Shown here: positions 18,458 through 29,000 of the stretch, in pieces
Layout of the letters: each line of letters opens with the position of its first letter
Numbering within the stretch: position 1 is the first letter of the stretch
NCBI GenBank assembly: GCA_900769615.1
Contig: CAAGHH010000024.1
Location: 59,282 to 123,281, forward strand
Length of the DNA: 64,000 nt
DNA from: Selenomonadales bacterium
GTDB lineage: Bacteria > Bacillota > Negativicutes > Selenomonadales > Selenomonadaceae
Reading direction: 5' to 3'
The notes under the pieces: model-generated
Database searches by the model: none
What the model saw: the letters and a program-made list of their open reading frames with translations, nothing else
Told to the model about the DNA's origin: nothing
Program-made: the position numbers and the translations under genes

Positions 18458-18466
18458 AGTATAAGC

Positions 18467-18904
18467 TTATTCAGCTACTTTATACTCACCATCAAGTATT
18501 TCGGTTTCATTAAAGAAAATGTGTATTTCCCGCTCAGCACTTTCTGGGCTATCCGAAGCATGGACTGCGTTGCGACGACCATTTTCAGCAAATTGTTTGC
18601 GAATAGTTCCTTGTTCAGCCTCAGCTGGATTAGTTTTGCCATGAAGCTTGCGAACTTTCTTTATAACATCATCACCAGCCAGCACCATAGCAATAAGTGG
18701 TGCCGAGGTCATAAAAGCTACCAAATCTTTATAATATGGTCGGCCAATGTGTTCAGCATAATGAATAGACGCAAGTCTTTCATCCATTTTCAAAAGCTTC
18801 ATAGCCACAATACGAAAACCTTCCGCTTCATAACGTTTAATAATATCGCCACTGTAATGTTTGCTAAATGCATCCGGTTTTATAAGTACGAGTGTTTTTT
18901 CCAT
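18467..18904 (-). CDS. ndk: nucleoside diphosphate kinase
   Basis: Transfers the gamma phosphate from ATP to other nucleoside diphosphates through a phospho-histidine. KTLVLIKPDAF is the family N-terminus. The active site reads RNAVHASDS, where the usual form is RN(I/V)VHGSDS, so the His is present with a conservative Gly to Ala change beside it. 145 residues from the ATG at 18904, preceded by AGGGGAT. It sits in its own short unit with the gamma-carbonic-anhydrase gene upstream and a terminator after it. Confidence 0.96.
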   Translation of the reverse strand: MEKTLVLIKPDAFSKHYSGDIIKRYEAEGFRIVAMKLLKMDERLASIHYAEHIGRPYYKDLVAFMTSAPLIAMVLAGDDVIKKVRKLHGKTNPAEAEQGTIRKQFAENGRRNAVHASDSPESAEREIHIFFNETEILDGEYKVAE

Positions 18905-18954
18905 TCTCAAACGATCCCCTTGTTAATTTACAAAATAATATTATGCTGTAAAAT

Positions 18955-19473
18955 TTAAAGCAATTCAGCCTTGTATTTTTGAGCGATAGCTGCATGATTT
19001 AAGGCTGAATCACGCAAAGCTTCGATTTCATCATCCCGCAATGACCGAATAATCTGTGCAGGTGTTCCATAAACCAGCGAATTAGACGGTATCTTCTTAT
19101 GCTGTGCGATCATGGTGCCAGCACCGATTACAACGTTATCACCAATTTCACTATAACCAAGCACAATAGCCCCCATGCCAATAAGGCAATTATCACCAAT
19201 CTTTCTGGCATGAACGATGGCATTATGACCTATACTGACCTCATTACCGATTTTAGTCGGTTCATCAGCCATTACATGAATGGTAGCATTGTCCTGAACA
19301 TTCGTATTTTGACCAATAGTAACTTTTTGGAAATCACCACGAACTACCGCATTAAACCAAATGCTCGAGCCAGCACCAATAGTGACATCACCGACTACCG
19401 TGCCTGACGGTGCTACAAATACACTAGGGTCTATTTTCGGCTTAATAGAATTGTACGCTATGATATTGCCCAT
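18955..19473 (-). CDS. gamma-carbonic-anhydrase-like (YrdA/PaaY) hexapeptide-repeat protein
   Basis: Left-handed beta-helix trimer of the gamma-carbonic anhydrase family. Hexapeptide repeats cover residues 15-135 (GDVTIGAG, IGQNTNVQDNA, IGNEVSIGHNA, IGDNCLIGMGA). Metal-binding histidines are likely in NATIHVM and GHNAIVHA. Real enzymatic activity is unproven for most members. Three consecutive ATG codons follow AGGAGG; the third (19473) has the best spacing of 8, giving 172 residues. A good promoter lies 58 bases upstream, and ndk follows after about 50 bases. Confidence 0.88.
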   Translation of the reverse strand: MGNIIAYNSIKPKIDPSVFVAPSGTVVGDVTIGAGSSIWFNAVVRGDFQKVTIGQNTNVQDNATIHVMADEPTKIGNEVSIGHNAIVHARKIGDNCLIGMGAIVLGYSEIGDNVVIGAGTMIAQHKKIPSNSLVYGTPAQIIRSLRDDEIEALRDSALNHAAIAQKYKAELL

Positions 19474-19530
19474 CATCATCGCCTCCTGAATTTTAAATAG
19501 CTACCGATCACTCAGTAATCTATATCATAA

Positions 19531-19559
19531 ATTATAACGATTTTGGTGAATATTTACAA
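19531..19559 (-). promoter_or_regulatory. sigma-A-type promoter for the gamma-CA-like gene and ndk
   Basis: On the minus strand, TTGTAA (19554-19559) and a perfect TATAAT (19531-19536) are exactly 17 bases apart, about 58 bases before the start codon. Confidence 0.75.
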
Positions 19560-19600
19560 ATCTATTTTAGCATCATGCTGCAAAACCGATAATGGAAAAT

Positions 19601-21049
19601 TCAGCCCTCTTTAGCAATCTTATGCAAAGTTTCAATAATTAAATTTACTTGTGGTTCAACAGTTGCCAGCAGCAATTTTTCATTTGGACTATGAATATCC
19701 TGCGTAGTTACTCCGATGGAAACCATATCCAGTTTAGGATTTTTCAAAAAATGCCAGCCACACTCAAGCCCAGCATGAATAGTCTCCACCTTCATATCCT
19801 TGCCATTTTGCGCTTTAAACGTTTCCTGCATAATCTTAGCTAGTTTGCTGTTTTTGTTTTCTTTCCAGCCCGGTGACTGGGTGCCAATATTAGCCGTAAA
19901 GCCAGTAAGTGCAGCCCATTCATTTGCCATAAAACGGAATTCATCAAGTTTTTGATCAACAGCTGACCGCGGGAAATATTGTACTGTTACTTCATTTTTT
20001 GTCATTTCCACCACACCAAGATTAGCTGAGGTTTCAACCAGCCCCGGAATAACTGTTGACATCGCAAATGTTCCTGTATGTAAAATCGTAATAAGGCGTA
20101 TTAGTCGTGTCATATCGCCGGCCGTCAAAACATCTGTTGCCGAAGTTGACGTGAGCTCAAAAACAATATTGGGATCAACACTGCCATACATATTTAAGAA
20201 CCGCTCTTGCTGCTCATTTAATACCGCTTCGATTTCTTCTTTAGCTAAATCAGTAACAATTACAGCCTGAGCTGAATCCGGGATAGCATTTCTTGCCTTG
20301 CCACCACTAAAATCAGCTAATTCTACGCTGCCTTTTTCTTTCAGTGCTGCTATCGCCATAGCCAAGGTCCGAATAGCATTGCCACGGCCATCACCGATAC
20401 GTTCACCAGAATGACCGCCTAGCAATCCTTTTACCGCTAACTGCCAAGCATTTTTAGCAGTTGGTGCTACTCTTTTTAACTGACGGCTAAAATCAAGATT
20501 TACGCTTCCAGCACTGCCTACGGTAAGCTCATCATAATTTTCCGAGTCACAATTAATTAAATAGCTTGCATCCTGTAAATGCTTTGGCGAAAGTTTTATC
20601 GCTCCGGTCATCCCCTGTTCTTCATCAACTGTTACAATCATTCTAAGGGGACCATGATCCTTGGCATTTTTCATGATATACATAGCTTCGGCTACACCGA
20701 TACCATCATCGGCGCCGAGACTTGTTCCCTCAGCTTCCAGATACTTGGGACTGCGTTTTAATTTAATAGAATCTTTTAATGGATCATAGCTATAGCCTTC
20801 TTCGGCTACACATACCATATCCATATGTCCCTGCAATATAGTAAGCGGTGCCTTTTCAAAGCCTGTCGCAGCTTTTTTGTCAGCTATAATATTGTTGTTT
20901 TCATCTTGAATTACCGTAAATCCAGCTTGGGTTAAATAGTCTTTTAAAAAGTCACTTACTGCTTGCTCATGACCAGATTTGCGCGGGATTGCAGCCAGCT
21001 TAGCAAATTCAGTTAAAACATCATCCAAAATACTTGCTTTTGATTCCAT
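19601..21049 (-). CDS. pepD: PepD-type aminoacyl-histidine dipeptidase (M20 family)
   Basis: Cytoplasmic zinc dipeptidase of the M20C family that hydrolyses Xaa-His dipeptides and others. The metal motifs are LQGHMDMVCVAEEG (His and Asp), LGADDGIGVA (bridging Asp), VDEEQGMTGA (catalytic and metal Glu pair) and the later NCDSENYDEL. The C-terminal HAGLECGWH holds the last His ligand region. 482 residues from the ATG at 21049, with GGAG upstream; longer starts at GTG 21061 add only four residues. The real substrate range is unknown. Confidence 0.92.
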   Translation of the reverse strand: MESKASILDDVLTEFAKLAAIPRKSGHEQAVSDFLKDYLTQAGFTVIQDENNNIIADKKAATGFEKAPLTILQGHMDMVCVAEEGYSYDPLKDSIKLKRSPKYLEAEGTSLGADDGIGVAEAMYIMKNAKDHGPLRMIVTVDEEQGMTGAIKLSPKHLQDASYLINCDSENYDELTVGSAGSVNLDFSRQLKRVAPTAKNAWQLAVKGLLGGHSGERIGDGRGNAIRTLAMAIAALKEKGSVELADFSGGKARNAIPDSAQAVIVTDLAKEEIEAVLNEQQERFLNMYGSVDPNIVFELTSTSATDVLTAGDMTRLIRLITILHTGTFAMSTVIPGLVETSANLGVVEMTKNEVTVQYFPRSAVDQKLDEFRFMANEWAALTGFTANIGTQSPGWKENKNSKLAKIMQETFKAQNGKDMKVETIHAGLECGWHFLKNPKLDMVSIGVTTQDIHSPNEKLLLATVEPQVNLIIETLHKIAKEG

Positions 21050-21084
21050 AATAAAAATCACTCCATATTGTTTATGTCTACATC

Positions 21085-21117
21085 AAAAAACCAGGCCAGC
21101 CTAAAAAGACTGCCTGG
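21085..21117 (-). terminator. rho-independent terminator after sepF
   Basis: The arms CCAGGC and GCCTGG are separated by a loop with extra pairing, followed on the minus strand by TTTTTTG. It lies 18 bases past the sepF stop. Confidence 0.8.
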
Positions 21118-21134
21118 CAATATAATGGCTAAAA

Positions 21135-21665
21135 TTAATCAGTCAAAGCCACGCTCATGGCTTCACTTACATCAACACCACGGGGTACATAAAGGACAAT
21201 CTGATCGGATATACGCTTAGCACAGCCATCTAGGACATAGCAGGTTCCATTCACGAAATCGCATATACGGCGCTGCTCAGAATTTTCAACACGCTCATAA
21301 TTAACTACACATGCCTTACCAGCCTTTAAATCATCAGAAATAACTGCTACCTGATCAAAATTACGCGGTGCATATATCTGTACCTTGAGCTTTGGTACAT
21401 TATTAGTATGTACTTTTAAATGTGGACGAGCCCCCATTGGACGATTTGTCATCCCCGACTCATCGCTTGGAATACCTACTCGTATTGATTCGCCACCAGC
21501 AACTTTGTATACTTCTTCTGACACTACACTAGTCCTAGGTTTAATGCCTGCTGTGACCGCATTTGCATCAAGTATAATATCTTCATCGACTTCATCAACT
21601 TCCATTGGCATCAGCATATCTCTTACCGCACCAGCTTTGCCTTTAATGGCGGATAAAAACCCCAT
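21135..21665 (-). CDS. sepF: cell division protein SepF
   Basis: FtsZ partner that helps tether and arrange the Z-ring. An N-terminal amphipathic start (MGFLSAIKGKAGAVRDML) would bind the membrane. A charged linker follows, and then the SepF core (about 85-165) with VQIYAPRNFDQVAVISDDLKAG, VVNYERVENSEQRRICDFV and GTCYVLDGCAKRI. 176 residues from the ATG at 21665, after GAAGGA. It is transcribed alone here, with terminators on both sides, and not in the usual ylm cluster. Confidence 0.95.
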   Translation of the reverse strand: MGFLSAIKGKAGAVRDMLMPMEVDEVDEDIILDANAVTAGIKPRTSVVSEEVYKVAGGESIRVGIPSDESGMTNRPMGARPHLKVHTNNVPKLKVQIYAPRNFDQVAVISDDLKAGKACVVNYERVENSEQRRICDFVNGTCYVLDGCAKRISDQIVLYVPRGVDVSEAMSVALTD

Positions 21666-21762
21666 ATCATCTCGTCCTTCCAACAAAATTAATTATTTAC
21701 AAATATAGTTATAAATCCCCATTCAACTACCATTTATATTAACATAAATTTTTCTAAAAAGC

Positions 21763-21808
21763 AAAAGTCCTGCGAAAAAATTTATTATTTTTCACAGGAC
21801 TTTTTATT
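21763..21808. terminator. rho-independent terminator after zapA
   Basis: Long arms AAAAGTCCTG and CAGGACTTTT, flanked by A and T runs on either side. It separates the pheST-zapA unit (stop at 21840) from sepF. The symmetry would let it work in both directions, but only the minus-strand gene needs it. Confidence 0.85.
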
Positions 21809-21839
21809 TTTTTTTATTAATCTAATAAATAACTTCAGA

Positions 21840-22100
21840 TTATTTTTCGTTTAATAGCTCTAAAAGCTCGTCATAATCTTTTTTTAACTGATAGTACTCC
21901 TCCGCCATTTGCAAAGCAGTAAGCGCAGCTATCTTTTGATTATCGAAGCTTTTTACTGAGCGTGACATCTGGCGCATTTTTTTATCTACTTCGGCAGCTA
22001 GTTTCATTATATGCTCGGGATTATCTGTTTTTAAAGGGAAATTACTGCCGTAAATCTCAACCACAATGCGCTCCATCGGGCTAGCTTTTTCTTCTGCCAT
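21840..22100 (-). CDS. zapA: cell division protein ZapA
   Basis: Small FtsZ-bundling protein. At 86 residues it has the family pattern: a short beta part (RIVVEIYGSNFPLKTDNPEH) followed by helices (MKLAAEVDKKMRQMSRS) and a C-terminal coiled coil (MAEEYYQLKKDYDELLELL). The position directly after pheT, 15 bases away, matches the pheS-pheT-zapA order in many Firmicutes. Confidence 0.93.
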   Translation of the reverse strand: MAEEKASPMERIVVEIYGSNFPLKTDNPEHIMKLAAEVDKKMRQMSRSVKSFDNQKIAALTALQMAEEYYQLKKDYDELLELLNEK

Positions 22101-22115
22101 AATAACACACCTTTA

Positions 22116-24551
22116 TTAAGCACGCAACTTAGCATCAAACGCTTTTTCTACTGCTTGCAAAATATTATTAAACGCATTATCTGCTTCATCATCGGTTAAA
22201 GTTTTGTCTTTAGACTGGAAGCGCAAATTGAAGGCCAGGCTCTTTTGATCAGCTGCTACATGTTCACCGGTATAAACATCAAAGAGCGTTGAACCTGCAA
22301 AATATTTACCACCGTTTTTGCTGATTACCCGCTTTATATCAGCAGCTGCAATATCTTTAGCCACAACTATTGCCAAATCACGAGCTATAGCCGGATATTT
22401 TGGCAATGATTCAAAGTGGAAATTACTAGCCGTATATTTCATCAAAGTTGCAATATCCATCTCAAAGAGATATATCTTTTGTTTAATGCCAAAGTTTTCC
22501 GCTACAGCCGGATGCAGTTCACCAACAGTTGCGATTACTTCCCGACCTTTTTTGAAGCAAGCTGTTTTGCCAGGATGCAATGCAAAGTGTTCACCTGCTT
22601 CAACCGTGTACTTGCTTATATCAAGTTTGTTTAATAATTCTTCCACGATACCCTTCATATCATAGAAATCAACCATTTCATTGGACTGATTCCAACCAGC
22701 CTCATAGCGGCGCCCTGTAATGAGACCTGCTAATTTTACAACTTCATTCGGAAGCTCAGTCATTGGCAATGATTTAGGGTAAAATACTGGTGCTACATCA
22801 AAAAGCCTTATGTCAGTATTTTTACGGGAAAAATTGCGTACGGCATTTTCCATAATACTTGTAAGCAAGCTAGTGCGTACCAATGGATAATCATCTGTTA
22901 AAGGATTCATGATGGGTATGGCTTTTCTAAGCTCGCTATCAGCAGGCACACACATTTTATCAAGCATAGCTGTATTGGTAAAGCTAAAGGAGAGCTCCTC
23001 GGTCATGCCAAGTCCTATAAGTATTGACTTAACCTTGTCGATGAAGTTCTGACGCGGGCTTTGTTTGCCTTGCATAACTCTGCCCCAAGGCGTTGTTGAA
23101 GCGATATTATCAAAACCATAGATACGAGAAACCTCTTCGGATAAATCTTCCATATAGGTACAATCATTACGCCAGCTGGGAACAGTTGCCGTATAGGTAT
23201 CAGCGGCTTTTTCCTTAACCTCAAACCCAAGGCTAGCCAAAATCGATACCATCTTGCTGCCACTAAGCTTAGTTCCTAAACGATTGTTTATTTCATCAGT
23301 GGTAAAATCAATAGTTACCTGCTTTTTCGGTGCCTTATATACGTCAACAATACCCTTAGTTACGGTGCAAGCTCCCATTTCCTGCAAAAGCTGACAAGCT
23401 CTGTCTAGTGCACAAGGGATATTTTCTACATTTACCCCGCGTTCAAAGCGACCAGAGGCTTCAGAATGCAGCCCGCAAGCTCTCGATGTACGACGCACAC
23501 TCGGTCCATTAAACGATGCCGCTTCTAAGACAATAGTCTGCGTATTTTCCGTAACTTCGGAATAAAGACCGCCCATGATACCAGCTAAGCTAGCCGGCTT
23601 TTCATCATCAGCAATGACAAGCTCCGTTCCTTTAGCAATACGCGATGAATCATCTAACGTATGAAGCTTTTCGCCCTTTTTAGCTACGCGAGCCGTCAAA
23701 TGGTGACCTGCTAACTGATCATAATCATAAGCATGCATTGGCTGTCCCAGTTCGACCATAACAAAATTAGTTACATCGACTACATTATTTATAGCCCGGA
23801 TGCCAGCACCTTCGAGTCTTTGCTGCATCCACTCTGGTGACGGTCCAATCTTGACATTTTTGATAACTCTAGCCGCAAAGCGATCGCATAAATCATCAGC
23901 TTCAATATCAATTTTTACCATATCACTGGCTTTGCTGTCATCATCTTCAATTACTTTTATGTCAGGATACTTCGGGGCATTGCCAGTAAGTACGGCAGCT
24001 TCCCGCACTAAGCCTAAAACGCTGAAGCAATCGCCGCGATTAGCCGTGAGTTCAAACTCGAGGACAACATCATCAAGACCTAGCACCTCTTTAGCTGGAA
24101 TACCGACTTTAGTAGTTGCTGGCAGAATATAAATACCATCTTTTTGCTCAGCTGTAAGTTTGGTTAAATCCATATGAAGCTCTCCGGCTGAGCAAAGCAT
24201 GCCATTAGATGGCAGCCCGCGCAATTTGCCTTTTTTGATATGCATACCATTAGGAAGCTGCGCTCCTACCATAGCTACCGGTACAATTTGTCCTTCAGCT
24301 ACATTTTGCGCGCCGGTGATAATCTGAATGTTTTCTTTTTCGCCAACATTAAGCTGACAAATCTGCAAATGATCCGAATCCGGATGCGGTTTTATTTCTT
24401 CGATTCTTCCCGTAACAACTTTATCAAGACCAGCATCAGCCCGAATGACGTTTTCTACTGGCACGCCTGCCATAGTATATTTATCAGCTAATTCTTCCGC
24501 TGATTCATTAAATTTTATATAATCGTTAAGCCATTTTATCGAAACCTGCAT
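22116..24551 (-). CDS. pheT: phenylalanyl-tRNA synthetase beta subunit
   Basis: Large subunit of the (alpha-beta)2 synthetase that charges tRNA-Phe. The domains run in the expected order: a tRNA-binding OB domain (about 40-150, VVTGRIEEIKPHPDSDHL), the B3/B4 editing region (about 215-390), the B5 domain (about 405-470), the catalytic-like core (about 490-680) and the C-terminal ferredoxin-fold anticodon-binding domain (FHFESLPKYPAIARDLAIVV). 811 residues is the usual length. It follows pheS by 18 bases and shares its T-box control. Confidence 0.97.
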   Translation of the reverse strand: MQVSIKWLNDYIKFNESAEELADKYTMAGVPVENVIRADAGLDKVVTGRIEEIKPHPDSDHLQICQLNVGEKENIQIITGAQNVAEGQIVPVAMVGAQLPNGMHIKKGKLRGLPSNGMLCSAGELHMDLTKLTAEQKDGIYILPATTKVGIPAKEVLGLDDVVLEFELTANRGDCFSVLGLVREAAVLTGNAPKYPDIKVIEDDDSKASDMVKIDIEADDLCDRFAARVIKNVKIGPSPEWMQQRLEGAGIRAINNVVDVTNFVMVELGQPMHAYDYDQLAGHHLTARVAKKGEKLHTLDDSSRIAKGTELVIADDEKPASLAGIMGGLYSEVTENTQTIVLEAASFNGPSVRRTSRACGLHSEASGRFERGVNVENIPCALDRACQLLQEMGACTVTKGIVDVYKAPKKQVTIDFTTDEINNRLGTKLSGSKMVSILASLGFEVKEKAADTYTATVPSWRNDCTYMEDLSEEVSRIYGFDNIASTTPWGRVMQGKQSPRQNFIDKVKSILIGLGMTEELSFSFTNTAMLDKMCVPADSELRKAIPIMNPLTDDYPLVRTSLLTSIMENAVRNFSRKNTDIRLFDVAPVFYPKSLPMTELPNEVVKLAGLITGRRYEAGWNQSNEMVDFYDMKGIVEELLNKLDISKYTVEAGEHFALHPGKTACFKKGREVIATVGELHPAVAENFGIKQKIYLFEMDIATLMKYTASNFHFESLPKYPAIARDLAIVVAKDIAAADIKRVISKNGGKYFAGSTLFDVYTGEHVAADQKSLAFNLRFQSKDKTLTDDEADNAFNNILQAVEKAFDAKLRA

Positions 24552-24569
24552 AATTTAACCCCCTCAATA

Positions 24570-25595
24570 TCAGAACTGGCGCAAGAAACGCATATCGTTA
24601 TCATAGAACAAGCGTAAATCATCAACGCCATAGGATAACATTGCTATACGTTCTACACCAAGACCGAAAGCAAAGCCGCTGACAACCTTTGGATCATAAC
24701 CGCTCATTTCTAGTACATGCGGATGTACCATACCAGCACCGAGGATTTCCAGCCAGCCGGTACCTTTGCATACCTTGCAGCCTTTGCCATGACACATAAC
24801 GCAGGAAATATCAACCTCAGCTGATGGCTCCGTAAACGGGAAAAAGCTTGGGCGGAAACGAACGCCAACATTTTCATTGAATATCTGATGCAAGAAAAGC
24901 TCGAGTGTACCCTTTAGGTCGGAAAGGCTTATGCCTTTATCAATAACCAAGCCTTCAACCTGAGTAAACATCGGCGAATGGGTAGCATCGTATTCATCAC
25001 GACGGTAAACTCTTCCCGGTGCAATCATGCGGATCGGTTTATTAGGTTCATTTGACTGCATCGTCCGCGCCTGAACCGGTGACGTCTGGGAACGCATCAA
25101 AATTTCATCAGTTATATAAAAAGAATCCTGCATATCACGCGCTGGATGATCTTTGGGCAAATTAAGTGCTTCAAAGTTAAAATAGTCACGCTCAATTTCT
25201 GGTCCTTCTTCAACGCTAAAGCCCATGTGTACGAAGATATCTTTTATACGCTGCAAAGTGAGCGTCAATGGATGCAGATGCCCCAATGGCTGTTTGCGTC
25301 CTGGAAGGGTTACATCAATTTTTTCACTAGCGATTTTAGCTGCTAATTCTTTTTGTTTTAATGCATCGCCCTGAGCTTCAATTAATTTTGCTATTTCAGC
25401 TTTGGCGGCATTGACTATTTTACCAACTTTAGGGCGTTCTTCAGCACTAAGGCTTCCCATCCCGCGCAAGATAGTAGTAAATTCACCCTTTTTGCCTAAA
25501 TATTTTACCCGGATATCATTGAGTGCAGCTACATCATCCGCACCATTTACAGCAGCTGCGGCAGCAGCTTTTAGCTGTGCAATTTTCTCTTCCAT
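24570..25595 (-). CDS. pheS: phenylalanyl-tRNA synthetase alpha subunit
   Basis: Catalytic subunit of PheRS. An N-terminal coiled coil (1-85) is followed by the class II core: motif 1 around GRKQPLGHLHPL, motif 2 RVYRRDEYDATHSPMFTQVEG, and motif 3 GFAFGLGVERIAM. CVMCHGKGCKVCKGTGW is a cysteine-rich insertion with a zinc-knuckle look, as in many bacterial PheS. The start is the ATG at 25595, 6 bases after AGGAGG. In-frame codons upstream lie inside the T-box terminator and are not used. Confidence 0.97.
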   Translation of the reverse strand: MEEKIAQLKAAAAAAVNGADDVAALNDIRVKYLGKKGEFTTILRGMGSLSAEERPKVGKIVNAAKAEIAKLIEAQGDALKQKELAAKIASEKIDVTLPGRKQPLGHLHPLTLTLQRIKDIFVHMGFSVEEGPEIERDYFNFEALNLPKDHPARDMQDSFYITDEILMRSQTSPVQARTMQSNEPNKPIRMIAPGRVYRRDEYDATHSPMFTQVEGLVIDKGISLSDLKGTLELFLHQIFNENVGVRFRPSFFPFTEPSAEVDISCVMCHGKGCKVCKGTGWLEILGAGMVHPHVLEMSGYDPKVVSGFAFGLGVERIAMLSYGVDDLRLFYDNDMRFLRQF

Positions 25596-25612
25596 CAAAT
25601 AACCTCCTAAAC

Positions 25613-25838
25613 AAAAAAGCCCTCGCCCCCTGCACTTCTTGTGCATGAGGGGCGAAGGCTGTATTTCGCGGTACCACCCTGATTTGTTACTCAAAGACTA
25701 TAACGCAGTCCGGCGTTTCGGCATTGCCTCCGAAAAAACTCCAAAGCGAACATTCACTAATAAGCATCATTCCTTCACACCAGCCGGAACTCTCTTGGCA
25801 TACTTGCTTAGCTACTTTTCTTCTTCATCGTCACGATA
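25613..25838 (-). ncRNA. T-box leader controlling pheST-zapA
   Basis: Tertiary contact with uncharged tRNA switches this leader between termination and read-through. On the minus strand the diagnostic T-box AGGGTGGTACCGCG lies at 25667-25680. A strong terminator follows (arms AGCCTTCGCCCC and GGGGGCGAGGGC, 25619-25660) and then TTTTTT at 25613-25618. Upstream is a long structured Stem I with an apparent specifier TTC (a Phe codon) in GAATGTTCGCTTTGG. The UGGU of the T-box fits an ACCA tRNA 3' end. The pheS ribosome binding site lies just after the terminator. Confidence 0.93.
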
Positions 25839-25844
25839 CATTAC

Positions 25845-25873
25845 AGTGTAACATAATTTCTTTTTCTTGGCAA
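25845..25873 (-). promoter_or_regulatory. sigma-A-type promoter for the pheST T-box leader
   Basis: On the minus strand, TTGCCA (25868-25873) and TACACT (25845-25850) are separated by 17 bases. A start about 7 bases further places the transcript end at the foot of the T-box Stem I. Confidence 0.75.
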
Positions 25874-25880
25874 ATTATGC

Positions 25881-25913
25881 AAAAAATAAAAAGAGCCAGC
25901 AACAAGCCAGCTC
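25881..25913 (-). terminator. rho-independent terminator after tRNA-Pro
   Basis: GAGCTGGC pairs with GCTGGCTC (two G-U pairs) around a TTGTT loop, followed by TTTTTATTTTTT on the minus strand. It ends the tRNA transcript before the pheS promoter. Confidence 0.8.
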
Positions 25914-25927
25914 AAAAAATCTAAACA

Positions 25928-26004
<77 letters not shown>

Positions 26005-26077
26005 ACAACGATAGTTATTATACTATGTTTTTTTTAATGATGCAACTGTTTTTTTATTTTTGCTAATTATTGTGACT

Positions 26078-29000
26078 TTATAGCTTGCTTTTTTCCTTCC
26101 GTTGATAAAAGAATAAAAATATCAGCGGAATAATGATTAAAGTAAACACGGTTGATGTCAGCAGACCGCCAATTATTACCCAGGCCATTGATACCCTGGT
26201 TTCAGAGCCTGCTGTCATCGCTAATGCCGTTGGCAGCATACCTGCCATCATAGTTATTGTCGTCATAAATATTGGCTTTAACCTTACCCTGCCGGCTTCA
26301 ATAACCGCTTCAAGGGCACTGCGCCCGCTATCCATAAGCGTCAAAGTATAATCAATTAAAAGCGTGCCGTTTTTAGCAACGATACCATCCATAACCAGTA
26401 TACCGATCATTGAATAAAGATTTAACGTATTATGCGTCAAGAATAGCAATAATATCGAACCAATTAGTCCAAATGGCAACGAAAACATCCGAATAAATGG
26501 CGTTATTACTGATTCATACAGCACGGCAAGGAGCATATATATAAGTACCATTGCGAGCAGTAAAGCTGATAAAAGCTCAGTAAAAGTATCATTCATTCTC
26601 GTAGCCTGACCTTTAAATTGATAGGTTACACCATGACTGCCTAGATCGGCTTTCTTTAATGCTTTTTGGATATCACGAGTAACATCTCCCATAGCTCGTT
26701 CATTAATATTAGCACCAATTTGAATAGATCGCTGCTTATCTACTCGTCTGATTCTTACCGGACCGCGGCCGTTTTTTATCTCAGCCACATCACCCAAATA
26801 AATAAGTTTGCCTCCAGCCAATATTGGTACATGGGAAACATCTGATGGTTTATAACCATCTGCGCCTTTAAACCTAACTTTGATATTGGTATCCTGACCA
26901 CCATTTAAAGCATCATTTTTTAGCTCACCAGCTGATAAGCCCGAAATAGCCGAAGCAAAGGCGGTATCGACATCAGCTAGCGAAGTGCCATAGGTTTTTA
27001 ATTTTTGCCGCTCCACTGTCAGCTGCATCTCTGGCATTCCTTCAACGTACGAACTATTGACATCAGTTACGCCAGCTATTTGGCTTTTCATTATAGTCAT
27101 AACCTGTTCGGCAGCTGCTTTAAGTTCATCATTATTGCTGCCACGAAGCTCGACCTGCAAGGCGCCACCACCATTTTTAGCACCGCCACCGCCAGATATA
27201 CCCGCAACATTTGACTGTGTTTCAGTAACTCTTACCTCAGCTGTTTTTATATCAGCGGCAAAATCACGCACTTCATTAGCAATTTGCCAAACATTTCGAT
27301 TGCGTTCCTTGCGATCAAGGAGCTGTACTTTTATCCGGCCTTCATAAGCTGTCGAGCCCCCTGCCTGCGTCATATAATACTTAACCTCAGGAATAGTCGC
27401 CAGCTTTCCTTCAAGCCTTTTAGCAACCTTATTGGTTTCCTCCGCTGACGAACCAACTTGTCCCTGTATATTTATTGTAAAGCTTGATTCATCAGTCTGC
27501 GGCATATATTCCATACCGACTATGCCTAGTGGCACTAGCGAAACAGAACCGACAAAAATAACGGTAATGCCCACAATTAATTTCTTTTTATGATTTAAGC
27601 TCCATAAAAGCAGTTTTTCGTAAGTATCGGCTGCATTAGCTTCCACATTATCCATAAACGACCATAATTTATTTTTATTGGGATGATAGCCTTTTTTATA
27701 AAATTTTGATGCCAGCATCGGTGTAAGCGTAAATGATACAAACAATGAAAATAGACCAGCAAAAACTATCGTTAGTCCAAACTGCCGAAAATATTGCCCC
27801 GTCATACCTTCCATAAACGCTATCGGCATAAATACCGCCGCATCGCAAAGCGTTATAGCAATAGCTGCCATGCCAATTTCAGTACGTCCATGTTCCGCAG
27901 CCAGTTTTGGCTCCTCACCCAGCTTCAAATGCCGGATAATATTTTCTAAAACAACTATCGAATCATCGACTAATATACCTACACATAACGTCATGCCCAT
28001 AAGTGACATCATATTAAAGGTAAAACCAGCCAAATACATAACAAAAAACGTTGCAATAAGTGATGTCGGTATAGCTATCATAACCGCAGCTGTTGACCGC
28101 CAGCCTCTTAAAAAGAGATATAGCACCAACCCTGTAGTAATAAGACCTTCAATAAGCGTACCTAACGTATTATGCAAAGAATCCTCTACATAATCAGCGT
28201 CATTGGATACGACAACAAAATCGTAATCAGGATAATTTTTTCGAAGCTTTTCCACCGATTTCATTACATTAGCTGCGGTTTCCACGACATTAGCATCACT
28301 ATTTTTATATACAAGTACATTTATCGCATCTTCACCGTTCAGCCTGCCATAACGATCAGTACGCGCATCCTGCTCCTTTATTGCGGCAACTGCCGTCAGC
28401 GGAATCAGCTGTCCCGCAGTATTTTGTACCTGTACCTTTTCAATATCTTTAGCGGTCTTATATTGCGCGATAACTCTTACATCAGACTTGGTGGTTTCAG
28501 TATACACCGACCCTGACGGCAGCAGCTGGTTTTCATTTTTTATTGCCGATGAAATTTTAGCTAAAGTAAGCTTGTAGGCTGCCATTTTATCCCGGTCTAC
28601 TTCGATGGCAACCTCTTTATCACGTCCACCATGAAGTTCTATTTCCGAAACGCCGCCTGCTTGCTGCAGCTCCTCCTGAAAAACGTTATCAGTCATTGAA
28701 TAGGTAGTCGCAAGGCTATGTTTACTCATAACCGCCAGTTCTAAAATCGGCTTAGCATTGATATCACGCTTTATTACGACTGGCGAATCAGCTTCATCGG
28801 GCAGTTTATTCTTGATGGCTTCGACTTTTTTACTAGCATCGATAGCTGCTGTATCCGCATCAGCATCAAAATTAAGCTCGAGCATAATTCTTGCCCGTTC
28901 ATAACCAGCAGTCGAAGTTATCTTTTTGACATCTGATACTGATGATAACGCATCCTCTACGGGCTTTACAATTTCTTGTTCAACCGATTCAGCACTAGCA

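Noticed and set aside
25596..25694. Longer start for PheS
   Set aside because: The extra codons lie in the T-box terminator, and the AGGAGG-linked ATG at 25595 is clearly better.
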